From Clostridiales bacterium oral taxon 876 str. F0540 (GTDB taxonomy: Bacteria > Bacillota > Clostridia > Clostridiales > Clostridiaceae): a stretch of 64,000 bases of DNA. Each line of letters starts with the position of its first letter. Within the stretch, counting starts at the first letter, position 1. Below the pieces are notes generated by a model that had not been told where the DNA came from, did no database searches, and saw only the letters and a list, made by a program, of their open reading frames with translations. The DNA lies in the NCBI GenBank assembly GCA_000466585.1, contig KE993509.1, forward strand, positions 73,689-137,688, read 5' to 3'. Shown piece by piece: positions 33,044 to 41,939 of the stretch. Position numbers and translations under genes: made by a program.

Positions 33044-34297
33044 TCATTCAAGAACTATTCCATCAAGTTTTGCTATCTCTTCCATGCACTTTTTCATGCC
33101 TACGCTGCTTTCAAGAACCTGCCCTGTAGGCAATATGCTTCCTACTTTAACTGAATTCATATATCTAAATTTAAGAGGGTTTATTTCCAAAAGCCTTGAA
33201 AGCTCATCCATCTGACTTTCATAAGCTACTGCCACTTGTGCAGCGCCAAAGCCTCTCATTGCTCCACAGAAAGAATTATTAGTATACACAGCAAGAGACT
33301 GAATATCTACATTAGGAACCTCGTATGGGCCTGCAGCATGCACAGCTGCTTTTCTAAGCACATTCATTCCCCATGAACAGTAAGCTCCGGTATCTCCGTA
33401 TATTCTTGCTTTAAGTGCGCATAGCTTTCCATTTTCGTCCACGCCAGTTTTATAGTACATCTTTACAGCATGCCTTTTACAGTGTGTTACAGTTGATTCC
33501 TCTCTTGAGTAAACAATCTTTACAGGCTTTTTGGTATAGTAGGCAGCCAAGGCAGCATGGCACTGTACTGTTATATCCTCTCTTACCCCAAACGCTCCTC
33601 CTATAGTCGTATTGATTATCCTAACCTTATCTTCCGGTATCCCTAAACACCTGGATACATCTTCTCTATCATAATGAGGATACTGCGTAGCCACATATAA
33701 TTCGATATTACCTTCTTTATCAAATCTGCATACTGCTGCTTCCGGCTGGAGTACAGCATGATCTATATGTGGAGTTGAATACCAGTTTTCAACTATAAAT
33801 TTAGCTTTTCTAAAACCTTCTTCAACATCTCCTCTTTTAATCTTAAGATCATATAATATATTTGTTCCATCTCCCAAAACCGGAGCATTTTCTTTAAGTG
33901 CCTCCTCAACTGTAAATACACCTTCGTATTCTTCGTATTCAATTTTAATCAAATCTACAGCTTTCTTTAAAACCTCTTTGTTTACAGCTACCACTAATAA
34001 AATCGGATCCCCCACTCTTCTTATCAAATCATCTACTAATATGGGTTGATCCTTAAATACAACTCCATGTTTTTTCTCTCCTGGAATCATGTTATGATTT
34101 ATTATCATAACAATTCCATCTAGTTCAGCAGCTTTTGAGCAGTCTATACTTTTTACTCTTCCATAGGCTATTGAACTTCTTACTGCTCCAGCATATAGCA
34201 TATCTTCAAACTCAATATCATCTGGATAGAGAGCTTTTCCAGTAACCTTTTCTAAGGAATCTTCTTTTTTTATGTTTTTGCCTATTATATTTAACAT
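33044..34297 (-). CDS. Molybdenum hydroxylase large subunit, N-terminal half (NdhL-like)
   Basis: A 417-residue protein equal to the N-terminal half of the MoCo subunit: the ferredoxin-like/aldehyde oxidase a/b hammerhead domain (GKALYPDDIEFEDMLYAG) and the first MoCo domain with TIGGAFGVRED and NSFCGAMRGFGAAQ (conserved Arg near substrate). It ends inside the linker between the two halves, just before its partner gene begins. It is transcribed directly after the matching 2Fe-2S and FAD subunit genes, giving the order FAD, FeS, N-half, C-half. The substrate is unknown; nicotinate-like heterocycles and purines are both possible. Confidence 0.82.
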   Translation of the reverse strand: MLNIIGKNIKKEDSLEKVTGKALYPDDIEFEDMLYAGAVRSSIAYGRVKSIDCSKAAELDGIVMIINHNMIPGEKKHGVVFKDQPILVDDLIRRVGDPILLVVAVNKEVLKKAVDLIKIEYEEYEGVFTVEEALKENAPVLGDGTNILYDLKIKRGDVEEGFRKAKFIVENWYSTPHIDHAVLQPEAAVCRFDKEGNIELYVATQYPHYDREDVSRCLGIPEDKVRIINTTIGGAFGVREDITVQCHAALAAYYTKKPVKIVYSREESTVTHCKRHAVKMYYKTGVDENGKLCALKARIYGDTGAYCSWGMNVLRKAAVHAAGPYEVPNVDIQSLAVYTNNSFCGAMRGFGAAQVAVAYESQMDELSRLLEINPLKFRYMNSVKVGSILPTGQVLESSVGMKKCMEEIAKLDGIVLE

Positions 34298-34301
34298 AAA
34301 A

Positions 34302-34772
34302 TCACCTGCTCCCTACCATATACTGTTTAGCTAAAATTACGCCTTCAACTATTTTTTGATAGCCCGTACATCTGCATAGGTTTCCTGATATTCCTTCTCT
34401 TATCTCTTCCTCTGAAGCATTTATATTTTTATCTAAAATCGCTTTGGCGCTTAAAATCATTCCAGGTATACAGTACCCGCATTGAACTGCCCCAACTTCT
34501 ATAAATGCTCTTTGAATAGGATGAATTTCTTCCATCCCTATTCCTTCTATAGTAATAATCTCACAATTATTACAAGAGCCTGCTAAAACCAGACAGGAAT
34601 TAACGGTTTTTCCATCAATAATGACTGTACATGCTCCGCATTCACCCTCGCTGCAGCCTTCCTTAGTTCCCTTAAGCTTTAAGACATCCCTTAAAAAGTC
34701 TATAAGTCTTAGATTGGAAGCTACTTGTTTTTCATAAAAAGTTCCATTAACCATTAAGCTTATTTTATTCAT
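34302..34772 (-). CDS. Molybdenum hydroxylase 2Fe-2S subunit (set A)
   Basis: A 156-residue electron-transfer subunit with two [2Fe-2S] clusters. The plant-type ferredoxin motif is GCSEGECGACTVI with a later C in SCLVLAG; the second, helical domain has CGYCIPGM and CRCTGY. It relays electrons from the Mo site to FAD. I use the ATG at 34772, which follows GGGGTGGG and overlaps the FAD-subunit stop by 8 nt; a GTG 12 nt upstream is inside the ribosome binding site. It pairs with the split large subunit. Confidence 0.9.
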   Translation of the reverse strand: MNKISLMVNGTFYEKQVASNLRLIDFLRDVLKLKGTKEGCSEGECGACTVIIDGKTVNSCLVLAGSCNNCEIITIEGIGMEEIHPIQRAFIEVGAVQCGYCIPGMILSAKAILDKNINASEEEIREGISGNLCRCTGYQKIVEGVILAKQYMVGSR

Positions 34773-35628
34773 AAATAATCCCACCCCTTGAAAGTGCTTT
34801 TCTAACCGCTTCAGTATAAACTCCTTTTACAGCCTCTTTTTTAAAGGGCATGGTTGATCTATTTTTTATACTCTCTCTTACCTTCTCTTCTACAATTGCT
34901 AAAATTTCTTTCTTAAACAAGTAATTAATATCTTTATTTCTTGATAAATATTCAATTTCATAAACTCTGAATGGAAATCTTCCCACAGCACCTAATACAA
35001 GTTTTAAATCATGGATTTTATTATTTTCATATTCAAAGCTTACCGAAGCGCTAAGCCTTGCTATAGAAAGAGAATTTCTTTTTCCAAGCTTGTAAAATCC
35101 ACTTATGTTTTCTTTATCACTTAATATAATTCCCACTAGTATTTCATCGGACTGAATTCTATATTTATCATACTTTTTAAAATAGTCATCACATCTTACC
35201 AGTCTTCTTTCCCTTACACTTTCTATTATAAATACCGCATCAAGACTCATAAGACATGGCACAATATCCGCAGCTGCTGCGGAATTCACGATATTTCCTC
35301 CGATAGTAGCCATGTTTCTTATCTGAGGGGAACCCATCATTTCCGCACAGTCTCTAAGACAGGTAAACCTTTCTTCAAAAATCTGACTTTCAAGAATATC
35401 CGTAAAAGTTACCATACTTCCAACTATAATATGATGATTAAAATCTTTTATTTTTCTCAATTCCTCAAGTTTGGATATATCGACTAAGTAATCTGCATAA
35501 AGCTTTTTCTTATTAAGGTCTATAATTAAATCCGTTCCTCCCGCTAAAATTCTGCTGTTTGGCAAAGTATGAATAAGTTCCTTAGCTTCTTTTAAGCTTA
35601 CAGGCTGAATAACTGCTTGTAACTCCAT
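34765..35628 (-). CDS. Molybdenum hydroxylase FAD-binding subunit (set A)
   Basis: An FAD subunit of about 287 residues. AGGTDLIIDL near residue 30 and MATIGGNIVNSAAAADIVP near residue 105 are the two FAD pyrophosphate loops of the xanthine dehydrogenase/CO dehydrogenase medium subunit family; a CODH-type C-terminal domain ends the chain. I use the ATG at 35628, which follows AGGG by 5 nt; a GTG four codons earlier is possible. It passes electrons from the Fe-S subunit to NAD or another acceptor. Confidence 0.88.
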   Translation of the reverse strand: MELQAVIQPVSLKEAKELIHTLPNSRILAGGTDLIIDLNKKKLYADYLVDISKLEELRKIKDFNHHIIVGSMVTFTDILESQIFEERFTCLRDCAEMMGSPQIRNMATIGGNIVNSAAAADIVPCLMSLDAVFIIESVRERRLVRCDDYFKKYDKYRIQSDEILVGIILSDKENISGFYKLGKRNSLSIARLSASVSFEYENNKIHDLKLVLGAVGRFPFRVYEIEYLSRNKDINYLFKKEILAIVEEKVRESIKNRSTMPFKKEAVKGVYTEAVRKALSRGGIIYE

Positions 35629-35644
35629 GAAATCCCTCACTTTC

Positions 35645-36973
35645 CTATATTCCTGCTCTATTCCAAACTCTTTCTATAGCCTTATTACAGTTTCTAATTA
35701 TGTCATCCTCCTGCATATATAAAAGCTTTCTGTCTTTCATAAGAATTTTCCCATTAACTATAGTTGTATCAACATTTTCTGACTTACCTGAAAAAACAAT
35801 TTGACTTTCTATATTTTCTTTAAAGCTTGGAGCATTATAGACCTTATTTAAGTCAAGCAAAATAATATCTGCCTTTTTTCCTTCTTCAAGAGAACCTATT
35901 TCCTTTGCTTTCCCCATAACCTTAGCGCCTCCCATAGTAGCTAGGTATAGCGCTTTGCTGCAATCCATAGTCTTAGGCCCTAATCTAACCTTCTGCATCA
36001 GAGAACTAAGCCTCATTTCCATAAAGGCATCTAAATTATTAGAACATGGTGGGCCGTCAGAAGATAACCCGATATCAATTCCTAGGCTTAAAAGTTCAGG
36101 TATTTTGGCAATGCCTGAAGCAAGCTTTAGATTTGAAGAAGGACAGTGCACAATCTTTGCCTTTGATTCTTTAATAAACTTAATTTCCTCATCATAAAGC
36201 CATATGCAGTGAGCCAAAATCAAGTTTTCGTTTAGAAGTCCCATTTTCCTTAAATAGGCTATATTAGTCATACCTCTGTCTTGTTCAACAAACTCTATTT
36301 CTCCCCTGTTTTCAGAAGCATGTGTATGGACTTTTACTCCGTAATCCTTAGAAAATCTGGCTACTTCCAGCAGCAAATCCTCTGAGCAAGAAACAACAAA
36401 TCTTGGAGCAAAAGCATATTCAATTCTGCCACCATCTTTTCCATGCCATTTTTTTAGAAGCCCAATACTTTCAGAAACAGAATTATGTCTATTTTCCATC
36501 AAGGATTCAGGAACATCGCTTCCATAATCCATCATAACCTTTCCTGTTAAGGCTCTTATGCCGCTTTCGTATATAGCCTGTATTGCATTATCTGTATGAT
36601 GTACTGTTTCCATATCAACAATAGAAGTAGTTCCGCTTTTTATAAGTTCGCTAAGTCCAAGCTTAGCAGAATAATATATGCTTTCCTCATCGTGAGCGCC
36701 TTCTAAAGGCCATATTCTATATTTAAGCCAATCAAGAAGTTCCATATCATCTGCAAGTCCCCTAAAAAGAGTTTGGCAAAGGTGAATATGCGGCTGTACA
36801 AATCCGGGCATAGCTACTTTTCCTTCAGCATCTAATGTCTCGTCAAATACACCTTCAATTTCATTTGTACTTATCTTCTCAATTTCATCTTCATTTATTG
36901 AAATATTTCCTTTAAACTTTGAAAGCTTTTTATCCATGGTTAAAATGTAGGCATTTTTAATTAAAATCCTCAT
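35645..36973 (-). CDS. Amidohydrolase, probable guanine/amino-heterocycle deaminase (SsnA/MtaD-like)
   Basis: A 442-residue zinc/iron hydrolase of the cytosine deaminase-like superfamily. Metal motifs are QPHIHLCQTLFRG (H62, H64), VHTHASENRGE, LAHCIWL and LSSDGPPCSNN (Asp). The last motif resembles the S-adenosylhomocysteine/guanine deaminase group; MPGFVQPHIHL is shared with SsnA proteins that commonly sit beside selenium-dependent molybdenum hydroxylases. In this operon a role in deaminating guanine (to xanthine) or a related N-heterocycle is the best inference. AAGGAAGG precedes the ATG. Confidence 0.75.
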   Translation of the reverse strand: MRILIKNAYILTMDKKLSKFKGNISINEDEIEKISTNEIEGVFDETLDAEGKVAMPGFVQPHIHLCQTLFRGLADDMELLDWLKYRIWPLEGAHDEESIYYSAKLGLSELIKSGTTSIVDMETVHHTDNAIQAIYESGIRALTGKVMMDYGSDVPESLMENRHNSVSESIGLLKKWHGKDGGRIEYAFAPRFVVSCSEDLLLEVARFSKDYGVKVHTHASENRGEIEFVEQDRGMTNIAYLRKMGLLNENLILAHCIWLYDEEIKFIKESKAKIVHCPSSNLKLASGIAKIPELLSLGIDIGLSSDGPPCSNNLDAFMEMRLSSLMQKVRLGPKTMDCSKALYLATMGGAKVMGKAKEIGSLEEGKKADIILLDLNKVYNAPSFKENIESQIVFSGKSENVDTTIVNGKILMKDRKLLYMQEDDIIRNCNKAIERVWNRAGI

Positions 36974-36989
36974 AATTTAACCTTCCTTC

Positions 36990-37820
36990 TTAAAGTTCAA
37001 GCAGTCTTAGTATAAGATTTTGACAAACCTTTCTTCTATATTCTGCAGTAGCTCTTAAATCGTCAATTGGACATACAGTTTTCCCTATAATTTTGCCTGC
37101 CTCAATTAAAATATTTTCTTTAAGCTCTTTGCCCATTAAGTATTCCTCAGCTTCATTTATCCTTAAGACTTTTGGAGCTGCAGCCCCAAAAGCTATTCTA
37201 ATATCAGTTATTTTATTTTCTTCAAGCTTATAAATTACACCCATTGAAGCCACAGCTATAACCATTGCACTCCTTAAGCCTACCTTTTCAAAATAAGCTT
37301 TATACCCGCTGTATTTTTTATTTAAAACCACATATTCTATGAATTCATTATTTTTCAAGTCGGTTTTACCAGCTCCCAGTATAAAATCTTTAATTAGAAC
37401 TTCTCTTTCACCCTGGCTGCTTTTCAGAATTAATGAAGCCTCAAGCAAAGTAAGAGCTAATATACCATCCCCGCTTGGAGATGCGTTCTGAACATTACCT
37501 GCCAAAGTTGCCCTGTTTCGTATTTGAATGGAGCCTATAGTTTTTAAAGCTTCTGCAAGAATATTAAAATCTTCCTTAATAAATTTACTATCTATTATTT
37601 CATTTAGAGTTACATTAGCCCCTATATAAACTCTTCCATCGTGTTCAAATATCCTTTTAATTTCGAAAACATGGTTTATATTTATGACAGGTTTGTGATC
37701 AAGTTTATTATTTCTAAGCGCTGGTATAATATCAGTAAAACCAGCTGCAAGCCTTTTATTTTTATTGTCTATTTTAGGCATCAGCTCTTCCAAAGTTTTA
37801 GGAATGAAAACTTCACTCAT
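36990..37820 (-). CDS. Molybdenum hydroxylase FAD-binding subunit (set B)
   Basis: A 276-residue FAD subunit. It is more diverged than its two paralogues: the first loop reads LAAGFTDIIPAL instead of AGGTDL, and the second ATLAGNVQNASPSGD instead of the TIGGN pattern. The C-terminal CODH-type domain is present. It overlaps the 2Fe-2S subunit gene by 8 nt. The large subunit it serves is probably the 748-residue protein at the start of the operon, since the other two large subunits have their own adjacent partners; this pairing is inference. Confidence 0.85.
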   Translation of the reverse strand: MSEVFIPKTLEELMPKIDNKNKRLAAGFTDIIPALRNNKLDHKPVININHVFEIKRIFEHDGRVYIGANVTLNEIIDSKFIKEDFNILAEALKTIGSIQIRNRATLAGNVQNASPSGDGILALTLLEASLILKSSQGEREVLIKDFILGAGKTDLKNNEFIEYVVLNKKYSGYKAYFEKVGLRSAMVIAVASMGVIYKLEENKITDIRIAFGAAAPKVLRINEAEEYLMGKELKENILIEAGKIIGKTVCPIDDLRATAEYRRKVCQNLILRLLEL

Positions 37821-38298
37821 TTACTTTACACCTTCTCTCCCTGATGCGATGTGCCGAAAGCTCTACACCATCCACAATTTTCACATACCCTGTACATCTG
37901 CATAAATTTCCTTGAAGTGCTTCTCGTATTTCGTATCTGTTTGGATTAATATTTTTATCCAAGAGCATTTTTGTAGACATTACCATTCCCGGGATACAGT
38001 AACCGCATTGAACAGCTCCGGCATCTACAAATGACTGTTGAATAATTTCAAGCTCTTTTAGTGCCTTTTTCCCTTCTATAGTGTATATTTCTTTTCCATC
38101 AGCTTCATAGGCATAAACCAAACAGGAAGGTACAGTTTTATTATCCATTATAATAGTGCAGGCCCCGCATTCTCCTTCGCCGCAGCCTTCCTTTGTCCCA
38201 GTAAGATGCAGTTCATCTCTTATAAAATCCAATAGTCTATCTTCAGATTTTACCTCTGCCTTTTTTTCCTCACCGTTTATTTTAAACTTTATAAACAT
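37813..38298 (-). CDS. Molybdenum hydroxylase 2Fe-2S subunit (set B)
   Basis: A 161-residue subunit with both [2Fe-2S] motifs: GCGEGECGACTII with the later C of SCLVYAY, then CGYCIPGM and CRCTGY. It is one of three paralogues in the operon, adjacent to the set C copy, which suggests local duplication. GGGGGG lies before the ATG. Confidence 0.9.
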   Translation of the reverse strand: MFIKFKINGEEKKAEVKSEDRLLDFIRDELHLTGTKEGCGEGECGACTIIMDNKTVPSCLVYAYEADGKEIYTIEGKKALKELEIIQQSFVDAGAVQCGYCIPGMVMSTKMLLDKNINPNRYEIREALQGNLCRCTGYVKIVDGVELSAHRIRERRCKVNE

Positions 38299-38309
38299 CC
38301 TAATCCCCC

Positions 38310-38777
38310 CTACTTTAGTAAAACTTCATCAAGCTTCAATCCTTCAATGCTTTTAATAATTTGTTTATAACCCGTACATCTGCACAAATTTCCGTCTATA
38401 GCTCTTCTTATATCTTCAGCATTTGGTGAAGAATTTTCGTATAGAAGTCCAAGCACTGCCATTATCATCCCCGGAGTACAAAAGCCACACTGCACTGCTC
38501 CGCCATTTAAAAGTTTCTCCTGAAGGGGATTAAGTACTTCCCTGCTTATTCCTTCAATGGTTAAAACTTCGCAGCCCTGCACCTGGCCGGTCATTATCAT
38601 GCAGGAATTTACAGCCTTTTTATCTACTAATACTGTACAAGCTCCGCACTCACCTATTTCACAGCCTTTTTTAGTTCCTGTAAGCTTCATATCTTCTCTT
38701 AAAAAATCCAACAGACTTTTTGTTGGTTCTGTTTCTACAGCCTTATCTACTCCATTAAGCTTAAATTCAAGCCTCAT
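38310..38777 (-). CDS. Molybdenum hydroxylase 2Fe-2S subunit (set C)
   Basis: A 155-residue paralogue with GCEIGECGACTVL, SCMIMTG, CGFCTPGM and CRCTGY. It overlaps the FAD subunit gene by 11 nt and follows it and the large subunit gene, giving the order large, FAD, Fe-S within set C. The Fe-S to Mo and Fe-S to FAD relay role is as for the other copies. Confidence 0.9.
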   Translation of the reverse strand: MRLEFKLNGVDKAVETEPTKSLLDFLREDMKLTGTKKGCEIGECGACTVLVDKKAVNSCMIMTGQVQGCEVLTIEGISREVLNPLQEKLLNGGAVQCGFCTPGMIMAVLGLLYENSSPNAEDIRRAIDGNLCRCTGYKQIIKSIEGLKLDEVLLK

Positions 38778-39615
38778 GTTTTTGCCCCCATTCCTCTAAG
38801 GTTCTAATAATCAATCCTTTAAGAACCGGCTCCTTGTATTCGGAAGACCATCGTCTGCCGCTTAAAGCTTCTACTTCCTGTACTGCACTTTCTGCTATAC
38901 TTTCAATACAGTCTTTTAAAGCCTTCCCTCTAAACTTATTTTCCGTTTCATAAAGTCTTCCATGCTTTGAAAGCATAGCCCCAGGACATATTCTTAATTC
39001 CTCAATAATGCCTTCTCTTTTCTTTAGGGCTATAGCTAAAGTAAGCCTTGATATAGAAAGAGATTTTCGTCTTCCTACTTTAACCAAACTCCAATTGTAG
39101 CCCTCCAATTTTTTAGCTGTTATACTATATAAAACTTCGCCTTTTTCCAAGGCTACAGCTCCATTTTTGCCTAAAAAGTCATCAAGTCTTACAACTCTAT
39201 CTCGCCCAAAGCTTTTTAAACAAACGACAGCGTCACATAGAAGAAGAGGAGGTATACTGTCTGCACAGTTCGCATTATTGACAATATTTCCACCTATAGT
39301 TCCTCTATTTCTTATGAGAGTAGAACCTACTAAGCTGCACGCCTTCCCCAGTATAGGAAGCTCTTTTTTAATAATTTCACTTTTTTCTATTTCCCCATGA
39401 GTAGTTCCAGCCATTATTGTGACTTCATCCTCATAATTTTTTATGCCTTTTAAAGCTCCAATTGTTGAAATATCTATAAGCTTTCCTTTTATCTCTTTTC
39501 CATTATGAAGCTCTACCATTAAATCCGTTCCGCCTGCAATTATAGTGTAGTTGTCTTCCTTAATACTTTGGATAAGTTCCTGAATACCTTTAGGCTTTAC
39601 AAAGCTTTTTATCAT
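38767..39615 (-). CDS. Molybdenum hydroxylase FAD-binding subunit (set C)
   Basis: A 282-residue FAD subunit with AGGTDLMVEL near residue 29 and RGTIGGNIVNNANCADSIPP near residue 105 (core TIGGNIVNNANCADS). It overlaps the large subunit gene by 26 nt; AAGGAG lies 10 nt before the ATG. It completes a standard three-subunit hydroxylase with its neighbours. Confidence 0.9.
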   Translation of the reverse strand: MIKSFVKPKGIQELIQSIKEDNYTIIAGGTDLMVELHNGKEIKGKLIDISTIGALKGIKNYEDEVTIMAGTTHGEIEKSEIIKKELPILGKACSLVGSTLIRNRGTIGGNIVNNANCADSIPPLLLCDAVVCLKSFGRDRVVRLDDFLGKNGAVALEKGEVLYSITAKKLEGYNWSLVKVGRRKSLSISRLTLAIALKKREGIIEELRICPGAMLSKHGRLYETENKFRGKALKDCIESIAESAVQEVEALSGRRWSSEYKEPVLKGLIIRTLEEWGQKHEA

Positions 39616-41845
39616 ATTTGCTCAACTCCTTGCCAAGAACTATTTTTTCTAAACTAAAGGGTAAAGAGGTTATTCTCTTTCCTGTAGCAAATCTTATCGC
39701 GTTTCCTATTGCTGCTGGCACTGGAGTAAGCACAGGCTCTCCTGTACCTTTTGCCCCAAAGGGACCTAAAGGCTCGTTGCTTTCATAAGCCTCGCTATAT
39801 ATCTCAGGCATATCCTCGGAAGTTGGAATAATATACCCGTCAAAATTACTATTTTCAATTATACCTTCGTGTATTTCCAAATCTTCCATTAAGGCGTAGC
39901 CGATTCCAGTAGCTATTCCTCCATTTATCTGCCCTTCAAGGGCTTTAGGATTAATAACCTTTCCTATATCATGAACAGCAAAATATTTGTCAACACTTAC
40001 CTGTCCGGTAATAACATCCACAGTTATGCAGCTTACATGAGCTCCGTAGTGATAAGCAACATATGGTATTCCCAGTCCGGTATGCTCGCTCCAATCGATA
40101 CTAGGCATGTCAAAGCGTCCGTAAGCTTTAACATCCCTCTTTTGAGAGAGCAGTCTGCAGAAATCAATTATAAAGGCTCTTCTTTCACCATTTAGATATA
40201 GATAGCCATCTTTAAAGTCCGTATTACACTCACAAATGCCTTCATAGATACATAGTTCTTTTCTTAGAAAATCAATGAAGTTTTCACAGGCTGTCTGAAC
40301 AGCCTTTCCGCCAACAGTAGTTCCTCTTGAAGCCACGGTTGGGCCGCTGTTTAATATCTTCTCAGTATCATAATTGTTAACTTCTATATAGTTTGAATCT
40401 ATGCCCAATACTTCACTGGCAATTTGAGAAAATACTGTCCTAGAGCCTTGACCGAGTTCAGATATACCACAAGTAACTAAAAGTTTTCTTTTATCCTGCA
40501 TATAAATCACTTCTGACTGAGCAAAATCCTCTCCCTCTGCTCCAAGACTTATGCCATGATAACCTAGTGAAACTCCAATTCCTTTCTTAAAGTATTTATT
40601 ATCTCTATTGAACTTTTCAAACTCCCTTATGGTCCTATCCCATTTTGATACTTCTCTTACTCTATTTAATACAGCCTCAATTGAAGGTTCCCAGTTTACC
40701 ATTTGATTTGTAGAAGTTGTTTCTCCTCTTCTCCAAATATTCTTAAGTCTCAAATCAATCGGATCCATATCAAGCCTATATGCTAATTCATCAATTACAG
40801 TATCATAGAAATAGCAGGCTTGAAGTCCTCCAAAACCTCTGAAAGCACCACAGTAAACATTGTTTGTATAATAAACCTGGTTTTCCACATCAACAAAATC
40901 ATAAACATATGGACCTGCTGAATGAGTAGTATTTCTATATTGAACAAAGGTACTTACAGATGCATAAGCTCCTCCATCCATTTTAGTCCTTACTTTTATT
41001 CCTTTAAAAATACCGTCCTTATTTGCTGTTAATGAAATCTGTGTTTTCATTGGATGCCTTTTATAACTTGATATTATTGACTCTTCTCTTGAAGCTGTAT
41101 ATTTACAGGGACGACCTGTTTTGTAAGTTCCAAGAGCCGCAAAGCAGCACGCTTCATATACTACATCATCTTTTCCTCCAAAAGCTCCACCAACTGCAGT
41201 TTGTATTATTCTTATTTTTTGGGTGTCTAAAGCTAATACCTTAGCTACATAATCCCTTGCTGATAAAGGGCTCTGCATTGGCGCATATACATTTAAAATA
41301 TCTCCATTGTAAAATGCAACAGCCCCTTCAGGTTCTATATACATGTGTTCCTGGTGCTTTGTACTTAGCTCCATCTCTAAAGTTACATCATCTTCTGAAA
41401 TCTTCATCTTATCGATATTTTTCTTAATAACAAGCTTATTAAAGGACTTTCCTCCTTTATCTACATCAAAAACCGGCTCATACTTTTCATACTCTACTTT
41501 TACAAGCCTAGCTGACTCCTCTGCCAGTGCTTTGCTTTCGGCACAAACTACAGCTACAGCATCTCCAATATATCTAACCTCACCTTTTGAAAGTATTTGA
41601 TTATCACAAATAGGAAAGCCATAGCTATTATCACCCGGGAAATCTTTTGCTGTAAAAATATAAATATCTTCATTTTTAACAGCCTCACTAGTATCAATTG
41701 AGATTATCCTGCCATAGGATATAGTACTTCTCACTACAGCAATATAAAGCATATTATCAAAACAGTAATCGTCTACATACTTAGCTGTTCCTTTAACTTT
41801 TCCTTCCCCATCAACTCTTTTATAATCCTTGCCTATATAATTCAT
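39590..41845 (-). CDS. xdhA: Molybdenum hydroxylase large (MoCo) subunit (set C)
   Basis: A 751-residue xanthine dehydrogenase-family MoCo subunit. The hammerhead domain is at the N-terminus (GKDYKRVDGEGKVKGTAKY, core VKGTAKYVDD). AVGGAFGGKDD, CGAFRGFGGLQ, the Gln-rich ELGQGSRTVF and the active-site motif GAKGTGEPV (catalytic Glu) follow in order. It is the best candidate in the operon for classical xanthine/hypoxanthine dehydrogenation, but XDH and other purine or nicotinate hydroxylases cannot be separated by motif. AAGGAGG lies 5 nt before the ATG. Confidence 0.88.
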   Translation of the reverse strand: MNYIGKDYKRVDGEGKVKGTAKYVDDYCFDNMLYIAVVRSTISYGRIISIDTSEAVKNEDIYIFTAKDFPGDNSYGFPICDNQILSKGEVRYIGDAVAVVCAESKALAEESARLVKVEYEKYEPVFDVDKGGKSFNKLVIKKNIDKMKISEDDVTLEMELSTKHQEHMYIEPEGAVAFYNGDILNVYAPMQSPLSARDYVAKVLALDTQKIRIIQTAVGGAFGGKDDVVYEACCFAALGTYKTGRPCKYTASREESIISSYKRHPMKTQISLTANKDGIFKGIKVRTKMDGGAYASVSTFVQYRNTTHSAGPYVYDFVDVENQVYYTNNVYCGAFRGFGGLQACYFYDTVIDELAYRLDMDPIDLRLKNIWRRGETTSTNQMVNWEPSIEAVLNRVREVSKWDRTIREFEKFNRDNKYFKKGIGVSLGYHGISLGAEGEDFAQSEVIYMQDKRKLLVTCGISELGQGSRTVFSQIASEVLGIDSNYIEVNNYDTEKILNSGPTVASRGTTVGGKAVQTACENFIDFLRKELCIYEGICECNTDFKDGYLYLNGERRAFIIDFCRLLSQKRDVKAYGRFDMPSIDWSEHTGLGIPYVAYHYGAHVSCITVDVITGQVSVDKYFAVHDIGKVINPKALEGQINGGIATGIGYALMEDLEIHEGIIENSNFDGYIIPTSEDMPEIYSEAYESNEPLGPFGAKGTGEPVLTPVPAAIGNAIRFATGKRITSLPFSLEKIVLGKELSKYDKKLCKA

Positions 41846-41865
41846 AAAATCCTCCTTTTTGTCAG

Positions 41866-41938
41866 GTCACTGTGTAATTTATGAGCGCTCGTTCCACTCG
41901 CAAATTACCCGCTAAAGTCCATTTAAGACTTTAGCCTC
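41866..41938. repeat. Two-hairpin intergenic element inside the purine operon
   Basis: Between two large-subunit genes lie GTAATTT (41874-41880) / AAATTAC (41902-41908), enclosing GAGCGCTC, and GCTAAAGTC (41911-41919) / GACTTTAGC (41927-41935). The GC-rich loop and palindromic build resemble small dispersed clostridial intergenic repeats. It might set mRNA processing within the operon. It is not a recognised riboswitch. Confidence 0.5.
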
Positions 41939-41939
41939 C

